Source: Olsenella sp. SW781
GTDB taxonomy: Bacteria > Actinomycetota > Coriobacteriia > Coriobacteriales > Atopobiaceae
Assembly: GCF_012027725.1 (NCBI RefSeq)
Contig: NZ_SJOU01000008.1
Location: 1-64,000, forward strand
Length of the DNA stretch: 64,000 bases
Reading direction: 5' to 3'
The notes below the pieces were generated by a model. It worked only from the letters and a program-made list of their open reading frames with translations. It was not told where the DNA came from and made no database searches. This document shows, piece by piece, positions 8,293 to 15,696 of this stretch. Position 1 is the stretch's first letter, and the number at the start of each line of letters is the position of its first letter. The translations under genes and the position numbers were made by a program.

Positions 8293-10086
8293 ATGACGCG
8301 GCGCCACCGGGACCTGAGCACGCGCGACGACCTGATCGCGTGGCTGCGCGACCTTCTGCCGGATCCGTACGCCTATCCCGCGACCTCGGGCTCGACCTAC
8401 GACGAGGACATCCGGCGCTTCGAGTGGGCGGTCCGCCCCCTCTGGGCGATCTTCTCGCTCCTGGCGTCCGGCGAGTATGACGAGAAGGACGTGGGGCCGT
8501 TCGTCAGGCGCATCAAGGACGGGCTCGACCCCGAGGGCCCGCTCGCCTTCCCGGAGCCCACGCTCCCGCGCCGTCAGATCATCGTGGAGATGGAGGTCTT
8601 CGGCTACGGCCTTCTCGTGTGCCCCGAGGAGCTTCTCTCGCGCCTCACCCCCGAGGAGCGCGACCGCCTGGTCACCTGGCTGAACCTCGCCAACGGGGTG
8701 GACCTCCCGTGGGGCGGCTGGTTCTGCTCCCGCGCGCTCGTGAACGCGGGGCTCGCCGCGGCCGGACTGCCGTACGACGCCGAGCGCCTCGCCCTTGACC
8801 TGCGCTCGATCGAGTCGATGTATGCGGGCGACGGGTGGTACGAGAACGGCCGTCCGTTCCAGCGCGACCACTACATCGGCCTCTCCTTCCACTTCGTCCT
8901 CCTGCTGCTGCACCGGTTTGCGCCCGAGGCGTGCCCGCTGCCGGACGAGGAGGCGCGCGCCGCCGCCTTCGAGCGGGACTACGTCTCGTGGTTCGACCGG
9001 CAGGGCCGCTCCGTCCCGTTTGGGCGCAGCATCTTCTATCGCTTCGGGCACGGGTGCTTCTGGGCGGCGGAGGCCCTCACGGGGACGCACTCCCTGGGGC
9101 TCGGCGAGGTCAAGCGCCTGCTTCTGCAGCACCTGCGCTGGTGGCACGCGCACCTGGTCCCGGCATCCGGCCCGCTGGCGCCCGGGTATGGCTATCCCAA
9201 CCTCTCCCTCGTGGAGAACTACTGCTCTCCCGCCTCTCCCGCGCGCGCCCTTCGCTCGCTCGTGGTGCTGGCGCTCCCGCCCGCAGACGAGTTCTGGTCC
9301 GTCGCGGAGCGCGAGCCCGCGCGAGAGCCCGTGCGCGTGGAGCCGGGGCCCGGCGTCCTTGCCGTGAGCGGCCCTCACCACAGCTATCTGCTCTCCGCCA
9401 CGCAGTTCGGCGGCCCCACGGTCTCGGGTGGGATGTCGCGCTACGGCAAGCTCTGCTACTCGTCCGCGTTTGGGTGGAACATCTCGCGCGACGTCTGCGG
9501 CCTCACCTACTTTGCCGTCGACTCGTGCCTGGCGCTCTCCATCGTGGGGCTTGACCAGTACGCCTCGCGCGACCGCGTCGACATGGGGGAGGTGCGTGCG
9601 GGCTATGCCCACACCCTCTGGCGCTACGCGTCCATCGCGCAGGTTGAGACCTGGCTCATCCCGGTGAACGAGTCCACGCACGTGCGCATCCACCACGTCG
9701 AGTCGTCGAGCTCCCTCGACGTCTGCGAGGGGGCGTTCCCGCTCTTCGGGTGGAACCCCAAGGAGGACGCTCCCGAGGAGGAGCGCGACGGCGCCGTGCT
9801 GCTCTCGCGCGTGTCCGAGGCGGGCCGTCTCTGGCGCTCCGGCATCGTGGACGCGCGGGCGTGTGACGACACCCTCGAGCGCTCCGTCGAGGAGGCGGGG
9901 CTTGCCGACGCCATGCGCGGCGTCCTGTGGAGCGACCGCGACGCCGACGTTGTCCTCCAGGACCCCAACACCAACATCTACAGCTGCGAGCGGAGCGCCG
10001 TCCCCGTGCTGAGGGCGCGGATCACAGCGGGGACCACATGGCTCGCCTGCGTGGTCTGCGGCGAGCCGGGGTATCCGGCGGAGTGA
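8293..10086 (+). CDS. DUF2264 domain protein
   Basis: A 597-residue protein matching the DUF2264 family across its length, including the conserved N-terminal IRRFEWAVRPLWAI and the WGGWFCSRALVN and QRDHYIGLSFHF segments. Family members are thought to adopt an alpha/alpha-toroid fold and are often found next to polysaccharide lyases or hydrolases, but I know of no assigned activity. There is no signal peptide, so it should be cytoplasmic. GGGAGGGA precedes the start. It sits at the edge of the uronate-disaccharide island and is convergent with a LacI regulator. A role on unsaturated oligosaccharides is inference from position. Confidence 0.75.
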   Translation: MTRRHRDLSTRDDLIAWLRDLLPDPYAYPATSGSTYDEDIRRFEWAVRPLWAIFSLLASGEYDEKDVGPFVRRIKDGLDPEGPLAFPEPTLPRRQIIVEMEVFGYGLLVCPEELLSRLTPEERDRLVTWLNLANGVDLPWGGWFCSRALVNAGLAAAGLPYDAERLALDLRSIESMYAGDGWYENGRPFQRDHYIGLSFHFVLLLLHRFAPEACPLPDEEARAAAFERDYVSWFDRQGRSVPFGRSIFYRFGHGCFWAAEALTGTHSLGLGEVKRLLLQHLRWWHAHLVPASGPLAPGYGYPNLSLVENYCSPASPARALRSLVVLALPPADEFWSVAEREPAREPVRVEPGPGVLAVSGPHHSYLLSATQFGGPTVSGGMSRYGKLCYSSAFGWNISRDVCGLTYFAVDSCLALSIVGLDQYASRDRVDMGEVRAGYAHTLWRYASIAQVETWLIPVNESTHVRIHHVESSSSLDVCEGAFPLFGWNPKEDAPEEERDGAVLLSRVSEAGRLWRSGIVDARACDDTLERSVEEAGLADAMRGVLWSDRDADVVLQDPNTNIYSCERSAVPVLRARITAGTTWLACVVCGEPGYPAE

Positions 10087-10132
10087 CCGGGGACGCGCTA
10101 CGGGACTCTGACGACCGGCGCGTGCCAGCCCG

Positions 10133-11143
10133 CTACAGCGTGGTGGAACGCCACTGGACGTTGCAGTCGAGCTCCTGGTGGACGGTCTTCTTCTCGTCGC
10201 TCTCCAGCAGCTCGAGCAGGATGCGGGCGGCCTCGCGGCCCTCCTCGAAGGCGGGCTGCTCGATGGCGGTGACGCTCGGGGAGGCGACGCTCGTCCAGTC
10301 GAAGTTGTCAAAGCCCACGAGGCCCACCTTGTCGGGCATGAGCGGGTAGAACTCGCGCATGGCCACGTAGATCTCGGGCAGGGCCCAGCAGTTGGGGGCA
10401 AAGACGAGGGTCGGGGTCTCGCCGTCGATGTTGGCGCGAAGGAACTGGCGGAGCGCCCCCGAGTCGATCTCTCCCGGGGCGATCTCGAACTGCGTGAAGC
10501 CGGTCCCCTCCTTCTCGAGCGCGTCGACGAAGCCGGAGAAGCGCTCGATGCGCGAGCTCAGGAGCTGCGGTGCGGCGGCGACGAGCAGGAAGCGGCGGTA
10601 GCCGCGCTCCACGCACGACTTCACCGTCCGATACGTCGACTCGTAGTTGTCCGTCTTCACCCAGCTCGAGGTGTAGTCGTAGTACTTGGAGTCAAAGAAG
10701 ACGAGCTTCTTGCCCGCGGCCTCGATGTCGTCCGCGACGGTCTTGAACTGCGAGGTTGGCTGCACGATGAAGCCGTCGACGCCTAGGGCGAGCAGGCGGT
10801 CGATGTAGGCGCGCTCGCCGTCTGCGCTGTAGTTGGAGGAGCAGCAGAGCAGGCGGTACCCGGCCTTGTCGACGACGGAGCCGATGCCCTTGACGATGCG
10901 GTTGGAGAACTCGTTGGTCACGTCGCCGATGACGACGCCGATGAGCTTGGAGCTCTTGGCGTTCATGCCGCGCGCGAGGGGGTTGGGCTCGTAGCCGGTC
11001 TTCTCGATCGCCTTCTTGATGCGCTTCTGCGTGTCCTCCGACATGCGCTCGGTCTTGCCGTTGAGATAGAACGAGACGGTGGTCTTCGACGTGCCCGCCA
11101 TCTCGGCGATGTCCTTGATGGTGATGCGCCTCTTCTGCGCCAT
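10133..11143 (-). CDS. LacI-family transcriptional regulator
   Basis: A 336-residue repressor-type protein. The N-terminal helix-turn-helix reads TIKDIAEMAGTSKTTVSFYL (residues about 7-26), the hinge NPLARGMNAKSSKLIGVVIGDV follows, and the rest is a periplasmic-binding-protein-like effector domain ending in AREAARILLELLE-type sequence. The ATG at 11143 is used because MAQKRRITIKDIAEMAG is the normal start of the domain; a longer start at 11194 would read through the operators. It is flanked by DUF2264 and dhuI and probably controls one or both halves of the island. Confidence 0.9.
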   Translation of the reverse strand: MAQKRRITIKDIAEMAGTSKTTVSFYLNGKTERMSEDTQKRIKKAIEKTGYEPNPLARGMNAKSSKLIGVVIGDVTNEFSNRIVKGIGSVVDKAGYRLLCCSSNYSADGERAYIDRLLALGVDGFIVQPTSQFKTVADDIEAAGKKLVFFDSKYYDYTSSWVKTDNYESTYRTVKSCVERGYRRFLLVAAAPQLLSSRIERFSGFVDALEKEGTGFTQFEIAPGEIDSGALRQFLRANIDGETPTLVFAPNCWALPEIYVAMREFYPLMPDKVGLVGFDNFDWTSVASPSVTAIEQPAFEEGREAARILLELLESDEKKTVHQELDCNVQWRSTTL

Positions 11144-11179
11144 GATGCTCTTCGTGCCCCCCACTGCTCGTGTCACAGG

Positions 11180-11201
11180 ATGTTTAGTAAACATAGTTTA
11201 C
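11180..11201. promoter_or_regulatory. Overlapping palindromic operators before the LacI gene
   Basis: ATGTTTAGTAAACAT (11180-11194) is a palindrome around a central G, and it overlaps GTAAACATAGTTTAC (11187-11201), arms GTAAAC/GTTTAC with a 3-nt spacer. They lie 37-58 bp upstream of the regulator's start, which fits autoregulation. Confidence 0.55.
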
Positions 11202-11280
11202 TCAATTCACGGCAGCTGGGGCCGCAAATCAGGGGCCAACAAAACGCTTACATATCAGGTGGGCGGAGGGGAATATTGCG

Positions 11281-11311
11281 CAAAAAAGCGGGCGGCCCGA
11301 AGGCCGCCCGC
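11281..11311 (-). terminator. Intrinsic terminator of dhuI
   Basis: On the minus strand a 10-bp GC stem (GCGGGCGGCC with its complement, loop of four) is followed directly by TTTTTTG. It lies 27 bp after the dhuI stop codon and is a textbook Rho-independent terminator. Confidence 0.9.
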
Positions 11312-11337
11312 GGCACGAGGCGAATGTGCGAGAAGGA

Positions 11338-11979
11338 CTAGAGGCCGAGGATCTCCTTGACCTTGGCGATGATGGCCTCGTCCGTGGCGTTGGCGAAGAA
11401 GTACTCCTGGAAGTGCTCGCCGGAAAGGGCGCCCTTCACGAGCTCGGGATCGAGGGCGTCGAGGATCTCGGTCAGCGGCTTGAAGGCAGCGGCGCGCACG
11501 CCGTCGAGGATCTTCTTGTTGCGCTGCTCGGGGACGACGCGCTCGGCGGGGTAGCCGTTGCCGGAGCCGAAGCCGAAGAGCTTCTCGAAGGTGTACTCGA
11601 GGTTGAGCTCCTGGCCCCAGCCGTTCTTGAGGGCGAAGGGCATGGCCACGGCGTTGCCGTCGTTCACCTGGGCGAAGGTGTAGGCGTCGAGGGGATCGGC
11701 CACGTGGCCGCAGAGGACGCCCGGGAAGCTGTTGCAGGCGAGCATGGCGCCCTCGCCAGTGCCGCAGCCGGTCACCACGTAGTCGGCGGCGCCGGAGTTG
11801 ATGAGGACGGCGGCCAGGATGCCGTTCTGCACGTAGGTCAGGGGGTTGGAGCCCTCGTCGGCGTACATGCCGTAGTTGAAGACGGTGTGGCCCATGGGCT
11901 CGACGACCTTCTTGAGGGCGGCCTCGATCATGGGGTTCTTGGCGTTCTGGCTGTTCTCGTTGATGAGGGCGATCTTCAT
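11338..11979 (-). CDS. dhuI: 4-deoxy-L-threo-5-hexosulose-uronate isomerase, RpiB-type
   Basis: A 213-residue RpiB/LacAB-family isomerase that closely resembles DhuI of streptococcal glycosaminoglycan clusters. It begins MKIALINENSQ, carries the RpiB-family VTGCGTGEGAMLACN loop (about 70-84) and has the longer C-terminus typical of DhuI rather than of RpiB. DhuI interconverts the open-chain 4-deoxy uronate (DHU) and the 2,5-diketo sugar acid used by DhuD. It acts in the cytoplasm after unsaturated glucuronyl hydrolase. It is transcribed divergently from ugl, with an AAACCGGTTT-type site in each promoter. AGGAAAGGA precedes the start. Confidence 0.88.
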   Translation of the reverse strand: MKIALINENSQNAKNPMIEAALKKVVEPMGHTVFNYGMYADEGSNPLTYVQNGILAAVLINSGAADYVVTGCGTGEGAMLACNSFPGVLCGHVADPLDAYTFAQVNDGNAVAMPFALKNGWGQELNLEYTFEKLFGFGSGNGYPAERVVPEQRNKKILDGVRAAAFKPLTEILDALDPELVKGALSGEHFQEYFFANATDEAIIAKVKEILGL

Positions 11980-12039
11980 GGGGTCCCGTTCCTTTCCTCT
12001 GGGTGTGACGTTTCCAGAAATGAAGACATGAGTCAGGAC

Positions 12040-12084
12040 AAGACTACGCGCAAAACCAGTTTTGTCAACCTTTACTCCGGTTTA
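12040..12084 (-). promoter_or_regulatory. dhuI promoter and operator
   Basis: On the minus strand a perfect TTGACA -35 box is at 12063-12068, with a weak -10 near 12040-12046. The spacer holds AAACCAGTTT (12053-12062), a one-base variant of the AAACCGGTTT palindrome, and a further half site CCGGTTTA lies at 12077-12084. A repressor bound there would block polymerase. Confidence 0.6.
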
Positions 12085-12136
12085 CTCCGCCCGCCGCCAA
12101 TTCATGTCCGTTCACATGATTGAAACATGAACTTTA

Positions 12137-12188
12137 TTGCTAGCTAAAGGCGAATATCCTATAAAACTGAGGCGGGGTAAACCGGTTT
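12137..12188 (+). promoter_or_regulatory. ugl-PTS operon promoter and AAACCGGTTT operator
   Basis: TTGCTA at 12137-12142 and TATAAA at 12160-12165 are spaced by 17 bp. The perfect palindrome AAACCGGTTT at 12179-12188 would lie at the transcription start, a normal repressor position. The Shine-Dalgarno sequence for ugl follows at about 12235. Confidence 0.65.
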
Positions 12189-12250
12189 GTAATATGACCG
12201 CTCACATTTTGGGCGGCCATACGGAAAAGCGGTAGGAAAGGATGGCAGGC

Positions 12251-13438
12251 ATGGCTCACGTGAACACGGAGAAGATTGCCGATCGCGAGCGGTGGCTCTC
12301 GGTCGAGCCCCTGACCAAGGAGGAGATCGATCGCGGCCTGGCCTGCTGCCTCGCCCAGATCGACGCCAACATGGAGGCCTTCGGAACGAGGTTCCCCTGG
12401 TCTGCCACCAAGGGACTCGAGTACCCGATCATCGACTGCATCGAGTGGACCGACGGCTTCTGGACCGGCCTTCTCTGGCTCGCCTATGAGATGACGGGGG
12501 ACGAGAAGTACCGCGACCGCGCCCTCGAGAACGTCCAGAGCTTCAAGCACCGCGTCGAGAACCGCATCGAGCTCGACCACCACGACCTCGGCTTCCTCTA
12601 CGTGCCCTCCTGCGTTGCGGCCTATCGCCTCACCGGCAGCGAGGACGCCCGCACCGCCGCCCTTCTCGCCGCCGACAAGCTCATGGAGCGCTGGCAGCCC
12701 AAGGGCAAGTTCCTGCAGGCCTGGGGTCCCATGGACAGCCCCGAGCACTACCGCTTCATCATCGACTGCATGCTCAACCTGCCGATCCTCTACTTCGCCT
12801 CCGAGGAGACCGGTGACACGCACTACCGCGACGTCTCCCGCATGCACTTCGACACGACGGTGAACAACATCATCCGCGAGGACGGCAGCGCCTTCCACAC
12901 GTTCTATATGAATCCCGAGACCGGCGGCCCCGACCACGGCGCCACCCGCCAGGGCTACTCCGACGACTCCGCCTGGGCCCGCGGCCAGGCCTGGGGCATC
13001 TACGGCATCCCGCTGAACATGCGTCACCTGAACGACCGCAAGTACCTCGACACCTGGCGCGCGATGGCGAACTACTTCATCAACCGCCTCCCCGAGGACT
13101 CCATCTGCTATTGGGACCTCATCTTCGGCGACGGCTCCGACCAGTCCCGCGACTCCAGCGCCGCCGCCGCTGCCGCCTGCGGGTTCATGGAGGTCGCTCC
13201 GATGCTCCCCGTCGACGACCCCGACGCGCCCGTCTACGCCGGCGTCACCGCGCAGATGATGCGCTCCCTCATCAACTCGTACACCTCCGAGGACCACGCG
13301 CCCCTGCGCCCCATCCTCTATCACGGCGTCTATAGCTGGCACTCCGGCAAGGGCGTCGACGAGGGCAACATCTGGGGCGACTACTACTTCATGGAAGCCC
13401 TGGTTCGCAGCGCCAAGAGCTGGAACCCGTACTGGTAG
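12251..13438 (+). CDS. ugl: Unsaturated glucuronyl hydrolase (GH88)
   Basis: A 395-residue GH88 protein. UGL hydrates the double bond of 4,5-unsaturated glucuronic acid at the non-reducing end of lyase-made glycosaminoglycan disaccharides, releasing the amino sugar and DHU. The two catalytic aspartates of the family are present: D112 in DHHDLGFLY and D172 in IIDCMLNLPIL, close to the streptococcal positions (115 and 175). No signal peptide is seen, so it is cytoplasmic. The ATG at 12251 has better spacing from AGGAAAGG than the ATG at 12242. It is the first gene of an operon with EIIB, EIIC and EIID. Confidence 0.93.
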   Translation: MAHVNTEKIADRERWLSVEPLTKEEIDRGLACCLAQIDANMEAFGTRFPWSATKGLEYPIIDCIEWTDGFWTGLLWLAYEMTGDEKYRDRALENVQSFKHRVENRIELDHHDLGFLYVPSCVAAYRLTGSEDARTAALLAADKLMERWQPKGKFLQAWGPMDSPEHYRFIIDCMLNLPILYFASEETGDTHYRDVSRMHFDTTVNNIIREDGSAFHTFYMNPETGGPDHGATRQGYSDDSAWARGQAWGIYGIPLNMRHLNDRKYLDTWRAMANYFINRLPEDSICYWDLIFGDGSDQSRDSSAAAAAACGFMEVAPMLPVDDPDAPVYAGVTAQMMRSLINSYTSEDHAPLRPILYHGVYSWHSGKGVDEGNIWGDYYFMEALVRSAKSWNPYW

Positions 13439-13447
13439 GAGGAAGAA

Positions 13448-13942
13448 ATGGCAACACCCAACATCGTTATGACCCGCATCGACGAGCGTCTCGTCCACGG
13501 CCAGGGTCAGCTCTGGATCAAGTCCCTGGGCGTGAACACGGTCATCGTCGCCAACGACGAGGCTGCGGGCGACAAGATGGCCCAGACCCTCATGAAGACG
13601 GTCATCCCCGGCAACATCGCCATGCGCTTCTTCACGCTTCAGAAGACGATTGACATCATCCACAAGGCTGCTCCCGAGCAGCGCATTTTCCTGCTCGTGA
13701 AGAACCCGGCCGACGCGCTCACCCTCGTCGAGGGCGGCGTGCCCGTGACCGAGATCAACGTCGGCAACATCCACAACGCCGACGGCAAGGAGAAGGTCAC
13801 CCGCTCCATTTTCGTCGGCGCCGAGGACAAGGCCGCCATTCTCGCCATGGCCGACAAGGGCATCAAGTTCAACACCAAGACCACCCCGTCCGGCGCTGAC
13901 GGTGCGGCCGAGGTCGACATCGTGGAGTTCTGCAGGAAGTAG
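13448..13942 (+). CDS. PTS mannose-family EIIB (AgaV/B-like)
   Basis: A 164-residue EIIB subunit of a mannose-class phosphotransferase system. The phosphorylated histidine lies in IDERLVHGQ (His about 17), the hallmark of this family. It passes phosphate from EIIA to the sugar moving through EIIC-EIID. It starts 9 bp after ugl, with GGAGGAA in the gap, so it is co-transcribed. The pairing with ugl suggests import of unsaturated glycosaminoglycan disaccharides or their amino sugar. A short hairpin (CCGCCC/GGGCGG, about 13959-13980) lies between this gene and EIIC. Confidence 0.93.
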   Translation: MATPNIVMTRIDERLVHGQGQLWIKSLGVNTVIVANDEAAGDKMAQTLMKTVIPGNIAMRFFTLQKTIDIIHKAAPEQRIFLLVKNPADALTLVEGGVPVTEINVGNIHNADGKEKVTRSIFVGAEDKAAILAMADKGIKFNTKTTPSGADGAAEVDIVEFCRK

Positions 13943-14011
13943 CCCCTGCTGAGCATACCGCCCGCCAAGGGGAGGGCGGAACGTAGTGTCAGGTAGGAAA
14001 AAGGAGGGAAC

Positions 14012-14800
14012 GTGGAGATCTCGTTCATCCAGGCCATTCTGATTGGCCTCTGGACAGCAGTCTGCTGGAGCGGCATGCTGTTCGGAATCTACACCAACCG
14101 CAGCCTCGTGCTGGCGTTCGGTGTGGGCGTCATCCTCGGCGACATCCCGACGGCGCTTGGCGTCGGCGCGGTGGCCGAGCTCGCATTCATGGGCTTTGGC
14201 GTCGGTGCCGGCGGCACCGTCCCGCCCAACGCCATCGGCCCCGGCATCGTGGGCACCCTGATGGCCATCACCACCGAGGGCGTCACCCCGGAGAGCGCGC
14301 TTGCCCTCTCCATCCCGTTCGCGGTTGCCATCCAGTTCCTGCAGACCGCCATCTACACGGCCTGCTCCGGTAACCAGGAGGCCGCTGCCCGCGCCCTCGC
14401 CGCCAACAAGCTTGGCAAGTACCGCTTCGTCTGCAACATCACCGTGATCCTGTTCGCCGTGGGCGGCTTCCTGCTCGGCTTCTTCGCCGCCTTCGCGATG
14501 CCGGCCCTCCAGGTCGTCATCGAGGCCATCCCCGAGTGGCTCACCGCGGGCCTCTCCGTCGCCGGCGGCATGCTGCCCGCCATCGGCTTCGCGATGATCA
14601 TGAGCGTCATGCTCACCAAGGAGTTCATCCCCTTCGCGCTGCTCGGCTACATCTGCGCCGGCTACCTCGGGATCCCGACGGTCGGCATCGCCATGGTTGG
14701 CCTCGTGTTCGCCCTCAAGCACTACTTTGAAGTGAAGAAGCAGGAGGAGCTCGCTCCCGCTGCCGCCACCGAGGAGGTCAGCCACGATGACTGGATCTAA
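14012..14800 (+). CDS. PTS mannose-family EIIC
   Basis: A 262-residue integral membrane EIIC with several hydrophobic helices and the family's GDIPTALGVGAVAELAFMGF segment near residues 45-65. With EIID it forms the sugar channel. It starts at GTG 14012, six bases after AAGGAGGG, and overlaps the EIID start by 14 bp, which implies translational coupling. Neighbours place it in the glycosaminoglycan disaccharide uptake system. Confidence 0.92.
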   Translation: MEISFIQAILIGLWTAVCWSGMLFGIYTNRSLVLAFGVGVILGDIPTALGVGAVAELAFMGFGVGAGGTVPPNAIGPGIVGTLMAITTEGVTPESALALSIPFAVAIQFLQTAIYTACSGNQEAAARALAANKLGKYRFVCNITVILFAVGGFLLGFFAAFAMPALQVVIEAIPEWLTAGLSVAGGMLPAIGFAMIMSVMLTKEFIPFALLGYICAGYLGIPTVGIAMVGLVFALKHYFEVKKQEELAPAAATEEVSHDDWI

Positions 14801-15611
14801 CGAGAAGAAGCTCGTCAAGGGCGATTACACCAAGACGATGATTCGTGCCTGGCTGCTGCAGAACGGCTTCAACTACAGCAACTACCAGGGCAATGGCTAC
14901 TCCTACGTCGTCTACCCCGCCCTCAAGAAGATTCACGGCAGCAACAAGGAGGCCCTGTGCAAGGACCTCGCCGAGAACTGCGAGTTCTACAACACGAACC
15001 CGAACCTGCTGCCGTTCGTGACGTCGCTTCACCTGGCCATGGCCGACGAGGGCGTCCCCTACAGCGAGATCCGCGGCCTCAAGATGGCCCTCATGGGCCC
15101 GCTCGCCGGCATCGGTGACTCGCTCTCCCAGTTCTGCCTCGCCCCGCTCTACTCGACGATCTTCTCGTCGCTCGCGATGCAGGGCATGGCCTTCGCGCCG
15201 GTGGGCTTCTTCCTCGCCATCAACGCGACGCTGCTCGCCATCAAGTACGTGATGATGAACCTGGGCCACAAGCTCGGCACCTCCGTCATCGACACGCTGT
15301 CCAAGTCCATGGGCCTCATCTCCGAGTGCGCCAGCATGGTCGGCGTCACGGTCATCACCGGCCTTGCCGCCACGTTCGTCAAGATGAACGTGAACATCGA
15401 GTTCGCGGCCGGCGCTGCCGAGGAGGGCGTCAAGCAGTCCACCGTGAGCATCCAGGGCATGCTCGACAACATCGCCCCGAAGCTGCTCCCGATGCTGTAC
15501 CTGCTCCTCATGTACTACCTCATCAAGAAGCGCAACTGGAACACCTACCAGCTCGTCATCCTGACGATCGTCGTCGGCGTGGTGCTTTCCGTCTGCGGCG
15601 TCCTCGTCTAG
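14787..15611 (+). CDS. PTS mannose-family EIID
   Basis: A 274-residue EIID subunit: an N-terminal amphipathic region (YTKTMIRAWLLQNGFNYSN), the conserved GPLAGIGDSLSQF motif near residue 110, and C-terminal membrane segments. It completes the B-C-D set of this operon. No mannose-class EIIA gene lies beside it; the only one in the window is at 52841, so the phosphate donor must be shared or encoded elsewhere. Confidence 0.92.
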   Translation: MTGSNEKKLVKGDYTKTMIRAWLLQNGFNYSNYQGNGYSYVVYPALKKIHGSNKEALCKDLAENCEFYNTNPNLLPFVTSLHLAMADEGVPYSEIRGLKMALMGPLAGIGDSLSQFCLAPLYSTIFSSLAMQGMAFAPVGFFLAINATLLAIKYVMMNLGHKLGTSVIDTLSKSMGLISECASMVGVTVITGLAATFVKMNVNIEFAAGAAEEGVKQSTVSIQGMLDNIAPKLLPMLYLLLMYYLIKKRNWNTYQLVILTIVVGVVLSVCGVLV

Positions 15612-15629
15612 TTTTCCGAGGAAACAATT

Positions 15630-15661
15630 GCGCCGTCCCCTCCAGCGGGGCGGCGCTTTTT
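15630..15661 (+). terminator. Terminator or attenuator after EIID
   Basis: GCGCCGTCCCC pairs with GGGGCGGCGC across TCCAGC with one bulge, followed by five T residues. It sits 18 bp after EIID and 35 bp before the heparinase gene, so it should lower rather than abolish expression of heparinase from the ugl promoter. Confidence 0.8.
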
Positions 15662-15696
15662 CATATCCCGACGGCTCACCGATAGAAGGGATGGGC

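Noticed and set aside
12140-14818. An 892-codon minus-strand open frame opposite ugl and the PTS genes
   Set aside because: It is antisense to three well-supported genes and shows only low-complexity His/Asp/Gly-rich sequence.
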